This document shows positions 12,914-40,500 of a stretch of 64,000 nucleotides of DNA, one piece after another. Below the pieces are notes generated by a model, which was given only the letters and a program-made list of their open reading frames with translations, did not search any database and was not told the origin of the DNA. Numbering within the stretch: the first letter of the stretch is position 1; every line of letters starts with the position of its first letter. A program made the translations under genes and the position numbers. Origin of the DNA: Syngnathus acus (Eukaryota; Chordata; Actinopteri; Syngnathiformes; Syngnathidae); the NCBI RefSeq assembly GCF_901709675.1, contig NC_051106.1, positions 3,792,001 to 3,856,000 of the forward strand. The letters run 5' to 3'.

Positions 12914-14650
12914 CAACCCAAATAAATATCTGAGCACCTCATATTATATACAGTAAAAGCTACAAAACAAATTGACAAATAACTTGTTTTCAAATCAGAC
13001 GAGTTGTTTGAAACCCTAACCCTAGCTTCCAGGGGTGTCGAACTCCAGTCCTCGGGGGCCGCGTTCCAATATGTTTTCCAAGTTACCCTCGTTAAACACA
13101 CCTGAGTGAAAAGTTGAGGGCATTTTCACGTTCCGCAGAAGCCTAACTTTTCACACAGGTGCACTTAATGAGGGATCGGGGGCCGCGTTCCAATATGTTT
13201 TCCAAGTTACCTCGTTAAACACACCTGTGTGAAAAGATTTTGGTCATTTTCACGTTCTGCAGGAGCTAAAACTTTTCACGCAGGTGCACTTAACGAGGGA
13301 ATCACACGGACACTCCATTAGGTACACCGCCATTTTCAAGTGTACCTAATAACAGGCCACTTTATTAGGGAAATCTCATGGTCAAAGGTCACAGGTGTCA
13401 AGCTCTAGTCCTCGGGGCCGCGTTCCAATATGTTTTCCAAGTTACCTCGTTAAACACACCTGCGTGAAAAGATTTTGGTCATGTTCACGTTCTGCAGGAG
13501 CTAAAACTTTTCACGCAGGTGCACTTAACGAGGGAATCACACGGACACTCCATTAGGTACACCGCCATTTTCAAGTGTACCTAATAACAGGCCACTTTAT
13601 TAGGGAAATATCATGGTCAAAGGTCACAGGTGTCAAGCTCTAGTCCTCTGGGCTGCGTTCCAATATGTTTTCCAAGTGACCCTCGTTAAGCGCACCTGCG
13701 TGAAACGTTTTAGCTCCTTTCACGTTCTGTAGGAGCTAAAACTTTTCACGCAGGTGCACTTAACGAGGGAATCACACGGACACTCCATTAGGTACACCGC
13801 CATTTTCAAGTGTACCTAATAACAGGCCACTTTATTAGGGAAATATCATGGTCAAAGGTCACAGGTGTCAAGCTCTAGTCCTCGGGGCCGCGTTCCAATA
13901 TGTTTTCCAAGTGACCCTCGTTAAGCGCACCTGCGTGAAAAGTTTTAGCTCCTTTCACGTTCTGTAGGAGCTAAAACTTTTCACGCAGGTGCACTTAACG
14001 AGGGAATCACACGGACACTCCATTAGGTACACCGCCATTTTCAAGTGTACCTAATAACAGGCCACTTTATTAGGGAAATATCATGGTCAAAGGTCACAGG
14101 TGTCAAGCTCTAGTCTTCGGGGCCGCGTTCCAATATGTTTTCCAAGTTACCTCGTTAAACACACCTGCGTGAAAAGATTTTGGTCATTTTCACGTTCTGC
14201 AGGAGCTAAAACTTTTCATGCAAGTGCACTTAACGAGGGAATCACACGGACACTCCATTAGGTACACCGCCATTTCCAAGTGTACCTAATAACAGGCCAC
14301 TTTATTAGGGAAATATCATGGTCAAAGGTCACAGGTGTCAAGCTCTAGTCCTCGGGGCCGCGTTCCAATATGTTTTCCAATTTACCCTCGTTAAACACAC
14401 CTGAGTGAAAAGACGAGTTCATTTTCACGTTCTTTAGGAGCCTAACTTTTGACACAAACTGACAAATAACTCGTTTTCAAATCAGACGAGTAAAAACTGG
14501 TTAAATATTTTTAAAAAAGATATCAAAAGTGAAGACAATTTGCAATTCGAGTAATGACACGAATTTGATGCACAATTTGTCTTCGCGGGCCACATAAAAT
14601 GATGTGGCGGGCCGTATCTGGCCCCCGGGCCTTGGGTTTGACACCTGTGT
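12914..14650 (+). mobile_element. hAT-like MITE, family A, copy 2, split by a tandem array
   Basis: The left part (12914-13003) and the right part (14454-14650) match the family A consensus. Between them lie 1.45 kb of other repeats. About 38 bp of the element (CAAATAACTCGTTTTCAAAT and neighbours) occur on both sides of the insert, so the interruption came with a short duplication. Confidence 0.7.
13033..14440. repeat. Tandem array, about 235-bp unit, roughly 5-6 copies
   Basis: GCCGCGTTCCAATATG recurs at about 13059, 13182, 13417, 13652, 13887, 14121 and 14357, so the period is 234-236 bp after the first unit. Each unit holds two inverted pairs: CTCGTTAAACACACCTG facing CAGGTGCACTTAACGAG, and ATTAGGTACAC facing GTGTACCTAAT. 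These look like fragments of short DNA transposons caught up in tandem amplification. Confidence 0.85.
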
Positions 14651-14931
14651 GTTAAGCAGAAGCAGTCTGTTTCTTCAAGATTATTTCAGATGAGAGGGCA
14701 AGAAGTCTCTCATCTGACCAAATAGCCTTATAAAAGCCAGGAAAGCACACAAGTCGTGCAGGCTTGTCAGTCAAAGCTTGCTCATAAACTTCATTTCAGA
14801 AGGATCAATAAAGTAAACATATTTCTCACTTTCCCACATTTAGGTTGAAACATGTTAGAAAGAAAAGTGATTTTATTTTTGGAGTGAGAATGGTAAGAAC
14901 ACACAAAAGCACACAGCATGCTCGGAAAGGG

Positions 14932-14962
14932 TTTATTCCTACTTTCAGTCCTGCACTTTATT
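14932..14962 (-). terminator. Candidate polyadenylation signals of eif2ak4
   Basis: On the minus strand two AATAAA hexamers (plus-strand TTTATT at 14957-14962 and 14932-14937) lie about 250-275 bp after the eif2ak4 stop codon. That is a normal 3' UTR length. Inferred from the motif only. Confidence 0.45.
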
Positions 14963-15207
14963 ACAAGAAAAATACTGTAGGTGAAAATAAAAAGCCCAAT
15001 AATGCAATTAAGGCAATGTTTAAGTCCACAAAGCTCGTACCATGACACAACAGTTTCATCAACAAAGCTGAGGTATAATGAAGGTAGAAAAAAAATGTCT
15101 TTGAGGGCCAGTGCCTGTCCTTATATCCAAGCACACATTCAAGTCTGAAGGTGTTATTTCCCGGGCCGGCGGCAGGAAGTGGCCCAGGTCGTGGAACACA
15201 ATGGGTT

Positions 15208-32036
<16,829 letters not shown>

Positions 32037-32280
32037 TCTTCTGCCGCGTCTACATGGCAGCCTTTCTCAGTCCTGTCACACTCAGACGAGAAATTGTAAG
32101 ACAAGACATTAGTAAACAACCACCCGAGGTTAGCCGCCCCTCTACTTGCTCAGCGTCAATCTTTTCACTTTTTCTGACACTTTTTAAAATTAACTCAAAC
32201 TAGAAATATCGAACTTAGATTTGTGAGTCCTCGGTAACTGCGTTTTGTCGCATGTCTGTCGCACGTTCCGTCGCGGATAT

Positions 32281-32288
32281 TGACGTCA
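32281..32288. promoter_or_regulatory. Perfect CRE (TGACGTCA) upstream of eif2ak4
   Basis: Palindromic CREB/ATF consensus 245 bp upstream of the eif2ak4 start codon, in a CpG-rich stretch. A function in eif2ak4 control is inferred. Confidence 0.45.
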
Positions 32289-32728
32289 ACATATCCCGTT
32301 TTGAAAAGTGAGCGCTAGAGGGCAGCAATGGGACTAAAGTGGCACAGATTTGTCATGAAATTAATCTGTTGTACCTGAACTAACGAAAGTTCATGAACTC
32401 GGATGAGGTCAGTTGACAAAGCACGAAGAAGACCAAAAGAATATACTACATGTCAGTCAATTAATCATTTGTAGATTTATGTTAGATTTATATTGGATTA
32501 GATGTTAGATTAGTTGTACATTGTGACTGATCAAACTGCATTTGTGTCACACGCATCGTTTGCTTCCTAAGAGGACAAACTGTTCGAGTTGAACTTTGTT
32601 TTTGCTTGAATGACTGTTACTGTTATTTGAATTATTGTCAGGACATTTATGTAAAGTATTTTACGCCGTAGTATGGTACACAATTTTGTCAATAAAGTTT
32701 AGTGATCACGACCTCGGGCGCACTCGGA

Positions 32729-32757
32729 TGACGTCAGAGATACTGCGTCTATAAATA
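32729..32757 (+). promoter_or_regulatory. CRE plus TATA-like box, orphan promoter candidate
   Basis: TGACGTCA at 32729-32736 is followed within 15-20 bp by TATAAATA at about 32750-32757. That is a classical core-promoter layout pointing right, toward the peripherin gene but 1.9 kb from its start codon. No matching coding gene was found next to it. Confidence 0.35.
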
Positions 32758-33694
32758 CGGCACCCCAGCATCAGTCACATCGCGGAGTGTTAACTAACCC
32801 TAACTTAGCGCCTCTCCCGTACGGTTTACGCCGAGCCTGCTGTTTTTTGCTCGGACTTTCAGCAAGCATGGGAGGGAGGTTACCCCGGTTTACAGCCTAA
32901 ATTTAATGGTTCCAAAAAAGTTCCGAGCATGCACTCCGCCGAGTTCAGGTCCGTGTGGGAAAGCACCCGGCATGGTGATCAGCTTTGGCTGTCGCGAAGG
33001 GTTTGTCCCTGCATCTCCGGGTGTTTCCCACAAGGCAAGGCAACTGAACAGATTAATCTGAGCAAGGGCAACACCGCCGAACCTTTTAATGGTCCGATTT
33101 TGGAGCCTAAACTCAAACATTTTAACCGCAAAACAACCTCACAACGGAAGCCTTTGCGGCGCTGGCACCAATTAGCTTGAAGTAGCTACGAGCGCGTCCA
33201 CTGCCTGCATTGCTTCAAATTACACGCTCCATTTCTCAGTTTCCACAACATAAAAGGACCGTGTTTTGTTTTAAACGAGCCAAATTCGACAATTTTTTTA
33301 GGTTTACAGGTTTTTTGTTTTAATGGCGGATCTAGCTCGTTAGCCACAGCAACCATGTGGCACCGTTTCGGGCTTTGGTTTTCTATCCACAGTATCTATC
33401 GCATGAAGTAATGACATGTATTTTTCTTTATTTTAAACGGGACTGTAGTGTGTGAAATTCCTGAGTATCCGCTGTTTTACCTGATGTGGTTGAGTCCGAT
33501 TTGTACCTGGATGAGTGTAAAATAAAGCAAGAACGAGGCAAATCTGGTTGGCTGAGTGCTGTTATTAAAATACAAGAAAACACTACAAGGAGGTTTTTAT
33601 TTATTCTAGTGGAAGGCACAGTTATTTGGGGACAATGATAGCTGTTAGTTTAGAGGCCACAATATCTGGGAAAAGAACTTTGTAAGTTATACAG

Positions 33695-34028
33695 CACAAG
33701 TATCAAACTCAAGGCCCGGGGGCCAGATACGGCCCTCCACATCATTTTATGTGGCCCGCGAAGACAAATTGTGCATCAAATTCGTGTGTCATTACTAGAA
33801 TTGCAAATTGTCTTCACTTTTAAAAAAATATATATATTTTTTTTAAATATTTGACCAGTTTTTACTTGTCTGATTTGAAAATGAGTTATTTGTCAGTTTG
33901 TTTTGTAGCTTTTACTGTATATAATATGAGGTGCTCATACATTTATTTGGGTTGACAGTCATAATGGCCCTCCGAAAGAAGCTATGGCGACAATGCGGCC
34001 CGCCAAAAGAATTAGTTTGACACCCCTG
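33695..34028 (-). mobile_element. hAT-like MITE, family A, copy 4 (reverse orientation)
   Basis: Reverse complement of the family A consensus, ending GTTTGACACCCCTG at 34015-34028. It sits between eif2ak4 and the peripherin gene. I could not find a clean 8-bp duplication, so the left end is degraded. Confidence 0.8.
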
Positions 34029-34659
34029 ATTTAGGGGGAAAAAATACTACAATAGAATGTGCATGCACACAAACACTACACACAACCCAGTCATTACTTT
34101 CCCCAGAGCTAGGACAGTCAGAATTGCACAGGTAGCAGAAGGTAGGTGCAAATCCCTGTCAGAGCAGGGCTGAATAATGATTAAAGGGGATTAGGAGGAG
34201 GGTCATTGCTTGGCTACTAGTCCTTGTGGCTGCCTTTATACAATATGTCTGTTTACTACTACTATTACAATTCCTTGCTTCATTTGAGCAAGCCTGGAAG
34301 ACAAGAAGAAAAAGATGATGGAAAAATTGCTTGAGCCTCTCCATTAATCGCTAAGGTTACGGTAAGTGGACATGACAACCGGCAGCTTATCACTTGATGT
34401 TTTTTTTAAAACAACTCATCCTACTGATTTAGTAAGGTGCTTTGTCGTTCGAAAAGCATAGAGTGCTTTAGTATTTGGTAATGTTTGTATTCAGAGCATG
34501 TATATGTATGTACAATATATATGTCTAATATATAAAATGCACAATGAATAGCGTGAACACAAGCAGGCTAAGCTGCTTATGAAGGGACCCTTCCCACCTT
34601 CTCTTCCTGACTTACTACCTTAATCCATCCACAGGAAAAACAATTTATAGTTATAAACA

Positions 34660-35945
34660 ATGGCTGTTTTGAAAGTGACCTTTACCAAGACCAAGAGGGA
34701 CAAACTAGCTCAGGTCCTTTGGATCCTAAATTGGATCTCAGTGGTGACAGGCGTGATCCTCTTCAGCCTGGGCCTCTTCCTAAAGGTGGAGCTCAACAAG
34801 CGGTGGGAGCTGATGGCCGACACGGACATTCAGTACGTTCCTAACATGCTCATATCTGTCGGCCTCATTGCCTGTGCCATTAACTTCCTGGGCGGGAAGA
34901 TCTGCTATGACTGCGTCGACACGGCCAAGTTCCTCCGCTGGAAGCTAATCATGCTGCCCTACATTGTATGTACCTTCTTCTTCACCTTCTGCGTGCTGGT
35001 GGGGGCTCTCATGTGCTACACCATGCACTGGGAGCTGGATGAGTCCCTGAGAGAAGGCCTGAGCAAGGCCATGAAGTACTACAAGGACACGGACACACCG
35101 GGACGATGCTTCCTGAAGCGTGCCGTGGACACGCTACAGATAGAGTTCCAGTGCTGCGGCAACAAGGCTTACACAGACTGGTTCCGAATCCAGTGGATCA
35201 GCAACCGCTACCTGGACATGTCTCACAAAGATGTGGCTGAGTAAGTAACCAAGCAAACATTAAGCCCCCCAGTGCAGCTACAGGACACTGAACCTCAGAT
35301 CTCACCCTGTTTCATGTACATAGTCGCCTGAGGAGCAACGTGGAAGGCAAGTACCTGATGGACGGCGTCCCCTTCAGCTGTTGCAACATCAACAACCCGC
35401 GGCCGTGCATCCAGCAGCAGGTTAGCAACAACTCGGCCCACTTCAACTATGACCACCAAACAGAGCAGCTCAACCTGTGGACCAAAGGGTGTCACCAGGC
35501 TCTCTTGGACCACTACAGCGGCATCGTACAGTCCATCGGCCTCACTGTCCTCATCACTTGGCTCTTTGAGGTCAGTCAGTTTTCTGAATCATCCCAAGAC
35601 GTTATAAATAAAATGGGCATGCTCAACCTTCTTGGATTGCAATCAATTAATGACCCTCTTGTGTTGTTTTAGCTGTCAGTGTTGACAGGCGTGCGTTACC
35701 TCCAGACATCCTTAGAGAACATGTTGAGACTTGGAGACCCCGAGTGCGATTCGGACGGCTGGCTGCTGGAAAACAGCTTCATCGAAACAGCTCGAAGTAA
35801 CCTGAACATCATCAAGACCCTCAGTAAAAATAACCACGTGGATACCGCCAACAACGGGGACCCCAACATCAACGTACCCTCCACTTCCAAAGCTCACTAT
35901 GGGCCGGACAGCGTGCCTCCAAAGCAAATACCTGTAACCAGCTGA
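34660..35945 (+). CDS. prph2l: Peripherin-2 family photoreceptor tetraspanin (3 exons)
   Basis: Photoreceptor outer-segment disc-rim tetraspanin; family members shape and stabilise the rim. Exons 34660-35240, 35324-35570 and 35673-35945 encode 366 aa (human PRPH2 is 346). Four TM segments are visible, at about residues 18-42, 61-80, 99-120 and 255-275. The large second extracellular loop holds TDTPGRC with Cys150, the position known in PRPH2 to make the intermolecular disulfide, the CCG motif at 165-167, the PFSCCN and PRPCIQ cysteines, and an NNS glycosylation sequon at Asn229. Three exons match the PRPH2 gene structure. The N-terminus (MAVLKVTFTK) and the C-terminal tail differ clearly from mammalian PRPH2. 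The neighbour is ubr1, whereas human PRPH2 sits beside UBR2, so I infer the PRPH2-like ohnologue found in fish. The symbol prph2l is my choice and should be checked. The family call is secure. Confidence 0.9.
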
Positions 35946-37584
35946 CCAGCAAGTTTTAAATAGTCTGAGCTGTGGAAGATACCATGTTGGCAAAAAAAGA
36001 CGAGATGCTTATATTTAGCATCACATCCGTTCAACATTTTTACTTGGACAATTCAGATTATGCGACCATTTTCCAACACACTGACTCAATCAAAAGCCTT
36101 TTTAATACAGGGTAAAAACATTCTGCCTCTGACACTTAAGGGGTTACAGTTCATTGTGGCTGTGGATGCTGTGGCCTTGCCTTGCCTTAGAATTCACTAA
36201 ACACGCCATGAAAAGGAACATTTATCTGGGTATGCTCTAATGTTTGAGTCATAAAACCTTTTACTGTACCATGGAGGATGGTTATGTATACTGCTTAAAG
36301 AAACTGTGATGCCTTTTTTAAATTTCATTGTATCGGTATCAAGTTTACATCCACCCAGCGTCCGATTAAACGGAACTGAACTTTTTAGGGTATAGAATGG
36401 CTGTAAACACAATATGGACAAAAGTAATTCATTCTAGTGCAAGAACTTGCCTCGACCAACTCAGAATTCAAACTTGATTAATCAACAACCATGTAACTCT
36501 ACAATAAATCACATTTGCTTATGTACTGTACATATATGTTAAAATAGTAGACATTGATTAGATAGACTTGTGATTTTATTACTATGTTGTGCTATCAAAC
36601 AGCACAAACATTAAACCCCCTTTTTCCAAAGGGTAACATACAATAAATGGGTGTTCCAATAAACTGAAATGATTTTTGTTTGCTTGAAGCAGTGTTAAAA
36701 AGTGGCTTTGTTAATCAGGGTAAGATTACATTCTGACATTATTGTGTCAACAATGCATCAAAAAATATTCACAGTGCTTCACTTATACTTGTGTTACGGA
36801 CTCATTCTAAAATTTAACCGATTTATTTTTTCCCCATGGAAATTCAACAGACAATACTCCTTCATAATGTAAAAAGTTTTTAAAATGTTTTTTTGCAAAT
36901 GTATTTAAAAAAATTAAAAACTAAATCAAATGTACATCAATATTTTTAATTTTCAATTTTAATAAATTAGCAAAAAAACGTTGTCATGGTATGTCGTGTG
37001 TGTAATTTTGAGGACAAAAAATTCTATTTGGGATTAAGTTGTAACATACAAAGTGGGAAAAGTGAAGCGCTGTCAATACTTCTCGCATGCACTGTATGTT
37101 TGACCTGATAAATGATTTCTAATCGTGAATCTCCAGAGAACCGTAGCTAAAATTTGGAAGGAAAAAAAAAAAAAAAATAGATAAGGAAATCAGGTAGTTT
37201 TCTTGTCAGATGCTACGCTATTGAGATACTCCAAACATTATTTAACTGACATCACAACATGATGGTGATGGTGTGTGGATCTAATGTTCTGTCTTAGAGT
37301 CTCTACCGACAGGAGGTTATTTGCATTCTCAGCGATGACAAATTAAAACAAGGCTAATGCGCTCTGTTCTCCGACCACACACCCTTCATTCTTTTCTTCT
37401 TTCTGTCCTTTTCTTCTTTGTCTGGTGCTTTCTCTCTCTAATCCCTCTCTGAGCTCCAGCAGGAGGCCGGGGCTTCCAAGGAAGCGTCTAATGCGCGTGC
37501 GCAAGACGTATACGCACATCGGGGGTGGGAGTTGGGGAGGCAGCTCGGATGGCTTTGCTCTGCTCTGACCAACTGGCTCCAACA
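35946..37584. other. Convergent intergenic region, peripherin gene and ubr1
   Basis: Holds the peripherin 3' UTR with its polyadenylation signals, then the ubr1 3' UTR. A minus-strand AATAAA (plus TTTATT at 36822-36827) is a distant candidate for ubr1. Otherwise AT-rich with an A-run at about 37160-37178. No gene is seen. Confidence 0.4.
36642..36663 (+). terminator. Tandem polyadenylation signals after the peripherin gene
   Basis: Two AATAAA hexamers, at 36642-36647 and 36658-36663, lie about 700 bp after the stop codon at 35945. They are the best candidates for the transcript end. Confidence 0.5.
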
Positions 37585-40500
37585 TCACAACATTTGCCAA
37601 TCAAAAGCGAACATCTGGTTGACCAGCTCCAGACTGCGAGCGATCTCCTCCAGTATGCAATGCTGCTGCCACATCTGCTTCAATTTCCTGTAACGCTCCG
37701 GACAAAGGTGCAGTGGATTGCCCCTCCTTGGAAACACAAATAACCATTAATTAGCATATCTCAGACAAGATCTCTGATATGCTTAGCAATCCCAAAATTA
37801 ACACTCAAGTAAATCTCTGATAGACCCATTTCTGAGTGAGTTTGCCCCATTTTTATGCAAAAACTAATTTACAAAATGACCAACCCAACTGCAATAGAGA
37901 TTCGTACCCGAGATGAGGATCAGTCTCGCCGTAGTCATCCAAATAGGGAGCTGGATATGTGCTTCCTCTGGTTTTACTGGCCATCAGTACAATTTCACAC
38001 TCTCTTATCCTGTCAGCGGGTACAAATGATATTAGGAAACAAAACTGGGTGAAGAAATATTTGGGTCTTGAAACAGACCTGAGGAACATGCCCACTCCTG
38101 CGCCACAGGTGGCCGCATGCGCAGTGCAGGCGCCCACATCTTCTCCATCCAGCTGACTGAGGCAGCAGGAGCTCTGAGAGCACAGCATAGCGCCACAGAA
38201 TAGGCACAAAGTAGGATGCTTCCTCTCGTCATCTGCCGACTTGGGACATCTGAGGGCAAGCACAGGAGATGAGAAGCCAAAGATAAAACTTTCCCTTGGA
38301 ATGAAAGCGGTCTGTTACGCATACTGAAAATGGCTGGCTTGATTGAGAAGAGCGCTGTAGTCGTCTGGGAGGTCGATCAGTTGATTTCTCCTCCTCGGGT
38401 ATCTGTAGAGCAAGAACTTACTGACTGAATAGGTGGATCGTGGTGTGACTCTAATTTAAAGAGCAAATCAACTACCTGACTGTTTGAGTTTTGCCTTTCA
38501 GACTTTTGGTTATTGCTGGGCTGGTGCACCACCTTAAAGCGAAAACAAGTTTGCCGAGTCATTTATATTGAAAATCAAAATATTATTGCGAACATTAACC
38601 ACCCACCTATGCAGCAGTGGCGCCACCGTGTCTCTGTGTTCCTGGAAGAGCTGGAACACATTTGAGGGCAGTGCCAAGTAGCTGCAGACTGCCTCCATTT
38701 GACTTTGAGAAGAAACTGCAATAGACACAAAATGTCAACATGGATTATTCATTATATTATAACAAAGTGGGTTTCTCTTACAAGTATCCAGACATATGAT
38801 TTCAATCATACACACAGCTTAAGTCCTCTACAGAGGACAAAAATGAATTGCTGGGTCTCTACCTACCAGAAGCACAAAAAAGCTCCTCCGGAGGACGAAC
38901 CCCAGTGAGACAGCTGAAAAAGAGAGCAGTACAGCGGAGAAAAGACTTGATTCCCGCCTTCACTCTTTCGGCCACAAAGCTGCCGCACACATCAGGAAGC
39001 AGCCTGGAAAGAAGAAAAAATTAGTCCAGCATGACAAAAGCCACAGTATTCACATCATTCATTGTAGTCATTTTTAAGAGTGCTGAAGCACCAAAAATTC
39101 CGAGATCTATTAACTATTATTATTTGTTTTAACTTTGTGTCCTTTTTAACAAGCTAGAAATTTGTAGTCCATCCACTTGCTTAAAAAAACAGTTTGAGCC
39201 ACCTTACTCCTCCCACCTCTGCTTTGAGTGTCGAGCCAAGCATGATAAAACTTGAAAAATTACTAATTAAATAAATTACTATTCTAAGAGCTTACGTAAG
39301 TATAATATTTTGGATTTTGAACGTTATCAGGTATTTATGGATGCATGACAGAGTTCAGCCCTGGCTTTTTAGATTCAAACACACTCAAGAACAATAATTG
39401 TTTATATGTACCTTCCGGTGTGTTGTGACACAACAGCGTGTAGTTCGGCCGCTGCTTTCGCCTCCTCTGTTTCCTCGTCACCAACCACTACAGGGAGGTC
39501 TGTGCAAGAAATAATAATTTAAAAAAAAAAAAAAGCTTAATTATACTATAAAATAACACCATTCAACTCATTGTGATGGGCGTGCAGAAAGGGATGGCTG
39601 TGTTGTTGCTATGCTAAAAGTATTTGGAATTCAGTTCAAGGCCACCTTCACAATGTTCCCACCATTCCATGTTGTGTGGTAATGTTTCCATTGTGTTTAC
39701 CTCTTGTGAGAAGCAGCACCTGCAGGACGTGAGCCATTGTGACCAGATGCAGGATGTGGAGGTGGTTGTAGGCTGAGCTGACAGCAGAGGGCTGCAAGTC
39801 TACAGCTTCCTCTTGGTACAGTGAGGGCAAAGACAACACTAAACCCACCTGGAAGCACACACAAGGACTAAGTTACAAAAAACGGCTTTTAGTATATTTT
39901 GAATATTTATTTCATGTGAATAAAAAGATGCGATTGGTAAGCTGGAATGATTCCAAACTGATCATAATAGCTAATATTAGCATGTGTAGCTTTATACACA
40001 AGCATATTAGGTTTATACTCAAACACGACACTTTCAGCAATTGATAAAATAGACAATCACTAGATAGTAAAAACATTCTTGATTTGATTTAAAGGGGTGA
40101 TGCTTGTTTTTTCTCCTCACCAGAAATTCTTAATTTTCAACTGGCACGGGACACAATGGCAACTGAAATTGCTCCCACAGATGAACACTTACCAGAAGAT
40201 GGAAGAAGTCGACTTCCAGAATAGAAGGTGTGTTCTTTCTGCTTGTGACCGGATGCAGAACTGGAATTTTCAGATCATTTCATAATGTAAAATAGGATGC
40301 ATAAAACGAATGAAAAATGCAAACATAGTAAAAAGATGTACCTGCAAAAATATCAGCAAAATGGTTTTGGATGACAGTCTGGGAGCTTTTAATTCTCTGT
40401 GTTGCAGAAAACTGAACAATCGCCTTCAAGCCAGCCAGCTACAAAAGAGAAGCATTTCACTTTTAATGCAACAAAAAACTCGAAATATTATTATACAAAT

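Larger units (their letters stand above)
12805..14931. other. Intergenic repeat block between the CRIM1-like gene and eif2ak4
   Basis: No gene is seen. Most of it is a hAT-like MITE split by a tandem array, described separately. The rest is unique AT-rich sequence. The two genes converge here. Confidence 0.6.
32037..34659. other. Intergenic region between divergent eif2ak4 and the peripherin gene
   Basis: Holds the eif2ak4 promoter side (CRE at 32281-32288, CTCF-like site near 32315-32325), a second CRE and a TATA-like box near 32729-32757, an 83-codon open frame at 32929-33180 with no recognised homology, and one MITE at 33695-34028. No confident gene is seen. Confidence 0.45.

Noticed and set aside
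13008-13026. Telomere-like CCCTAACCCTA
   Set aside because: Only about two units, inside a repeat block; too short for an interstitial telomere. A similar short match near 32797 is also chance.
32929-33180. 83-codon plus-strand open frame
   Set aside because: No recognised domain, weak start context and no splice partners found; kept only as part of the promoter-like observation.
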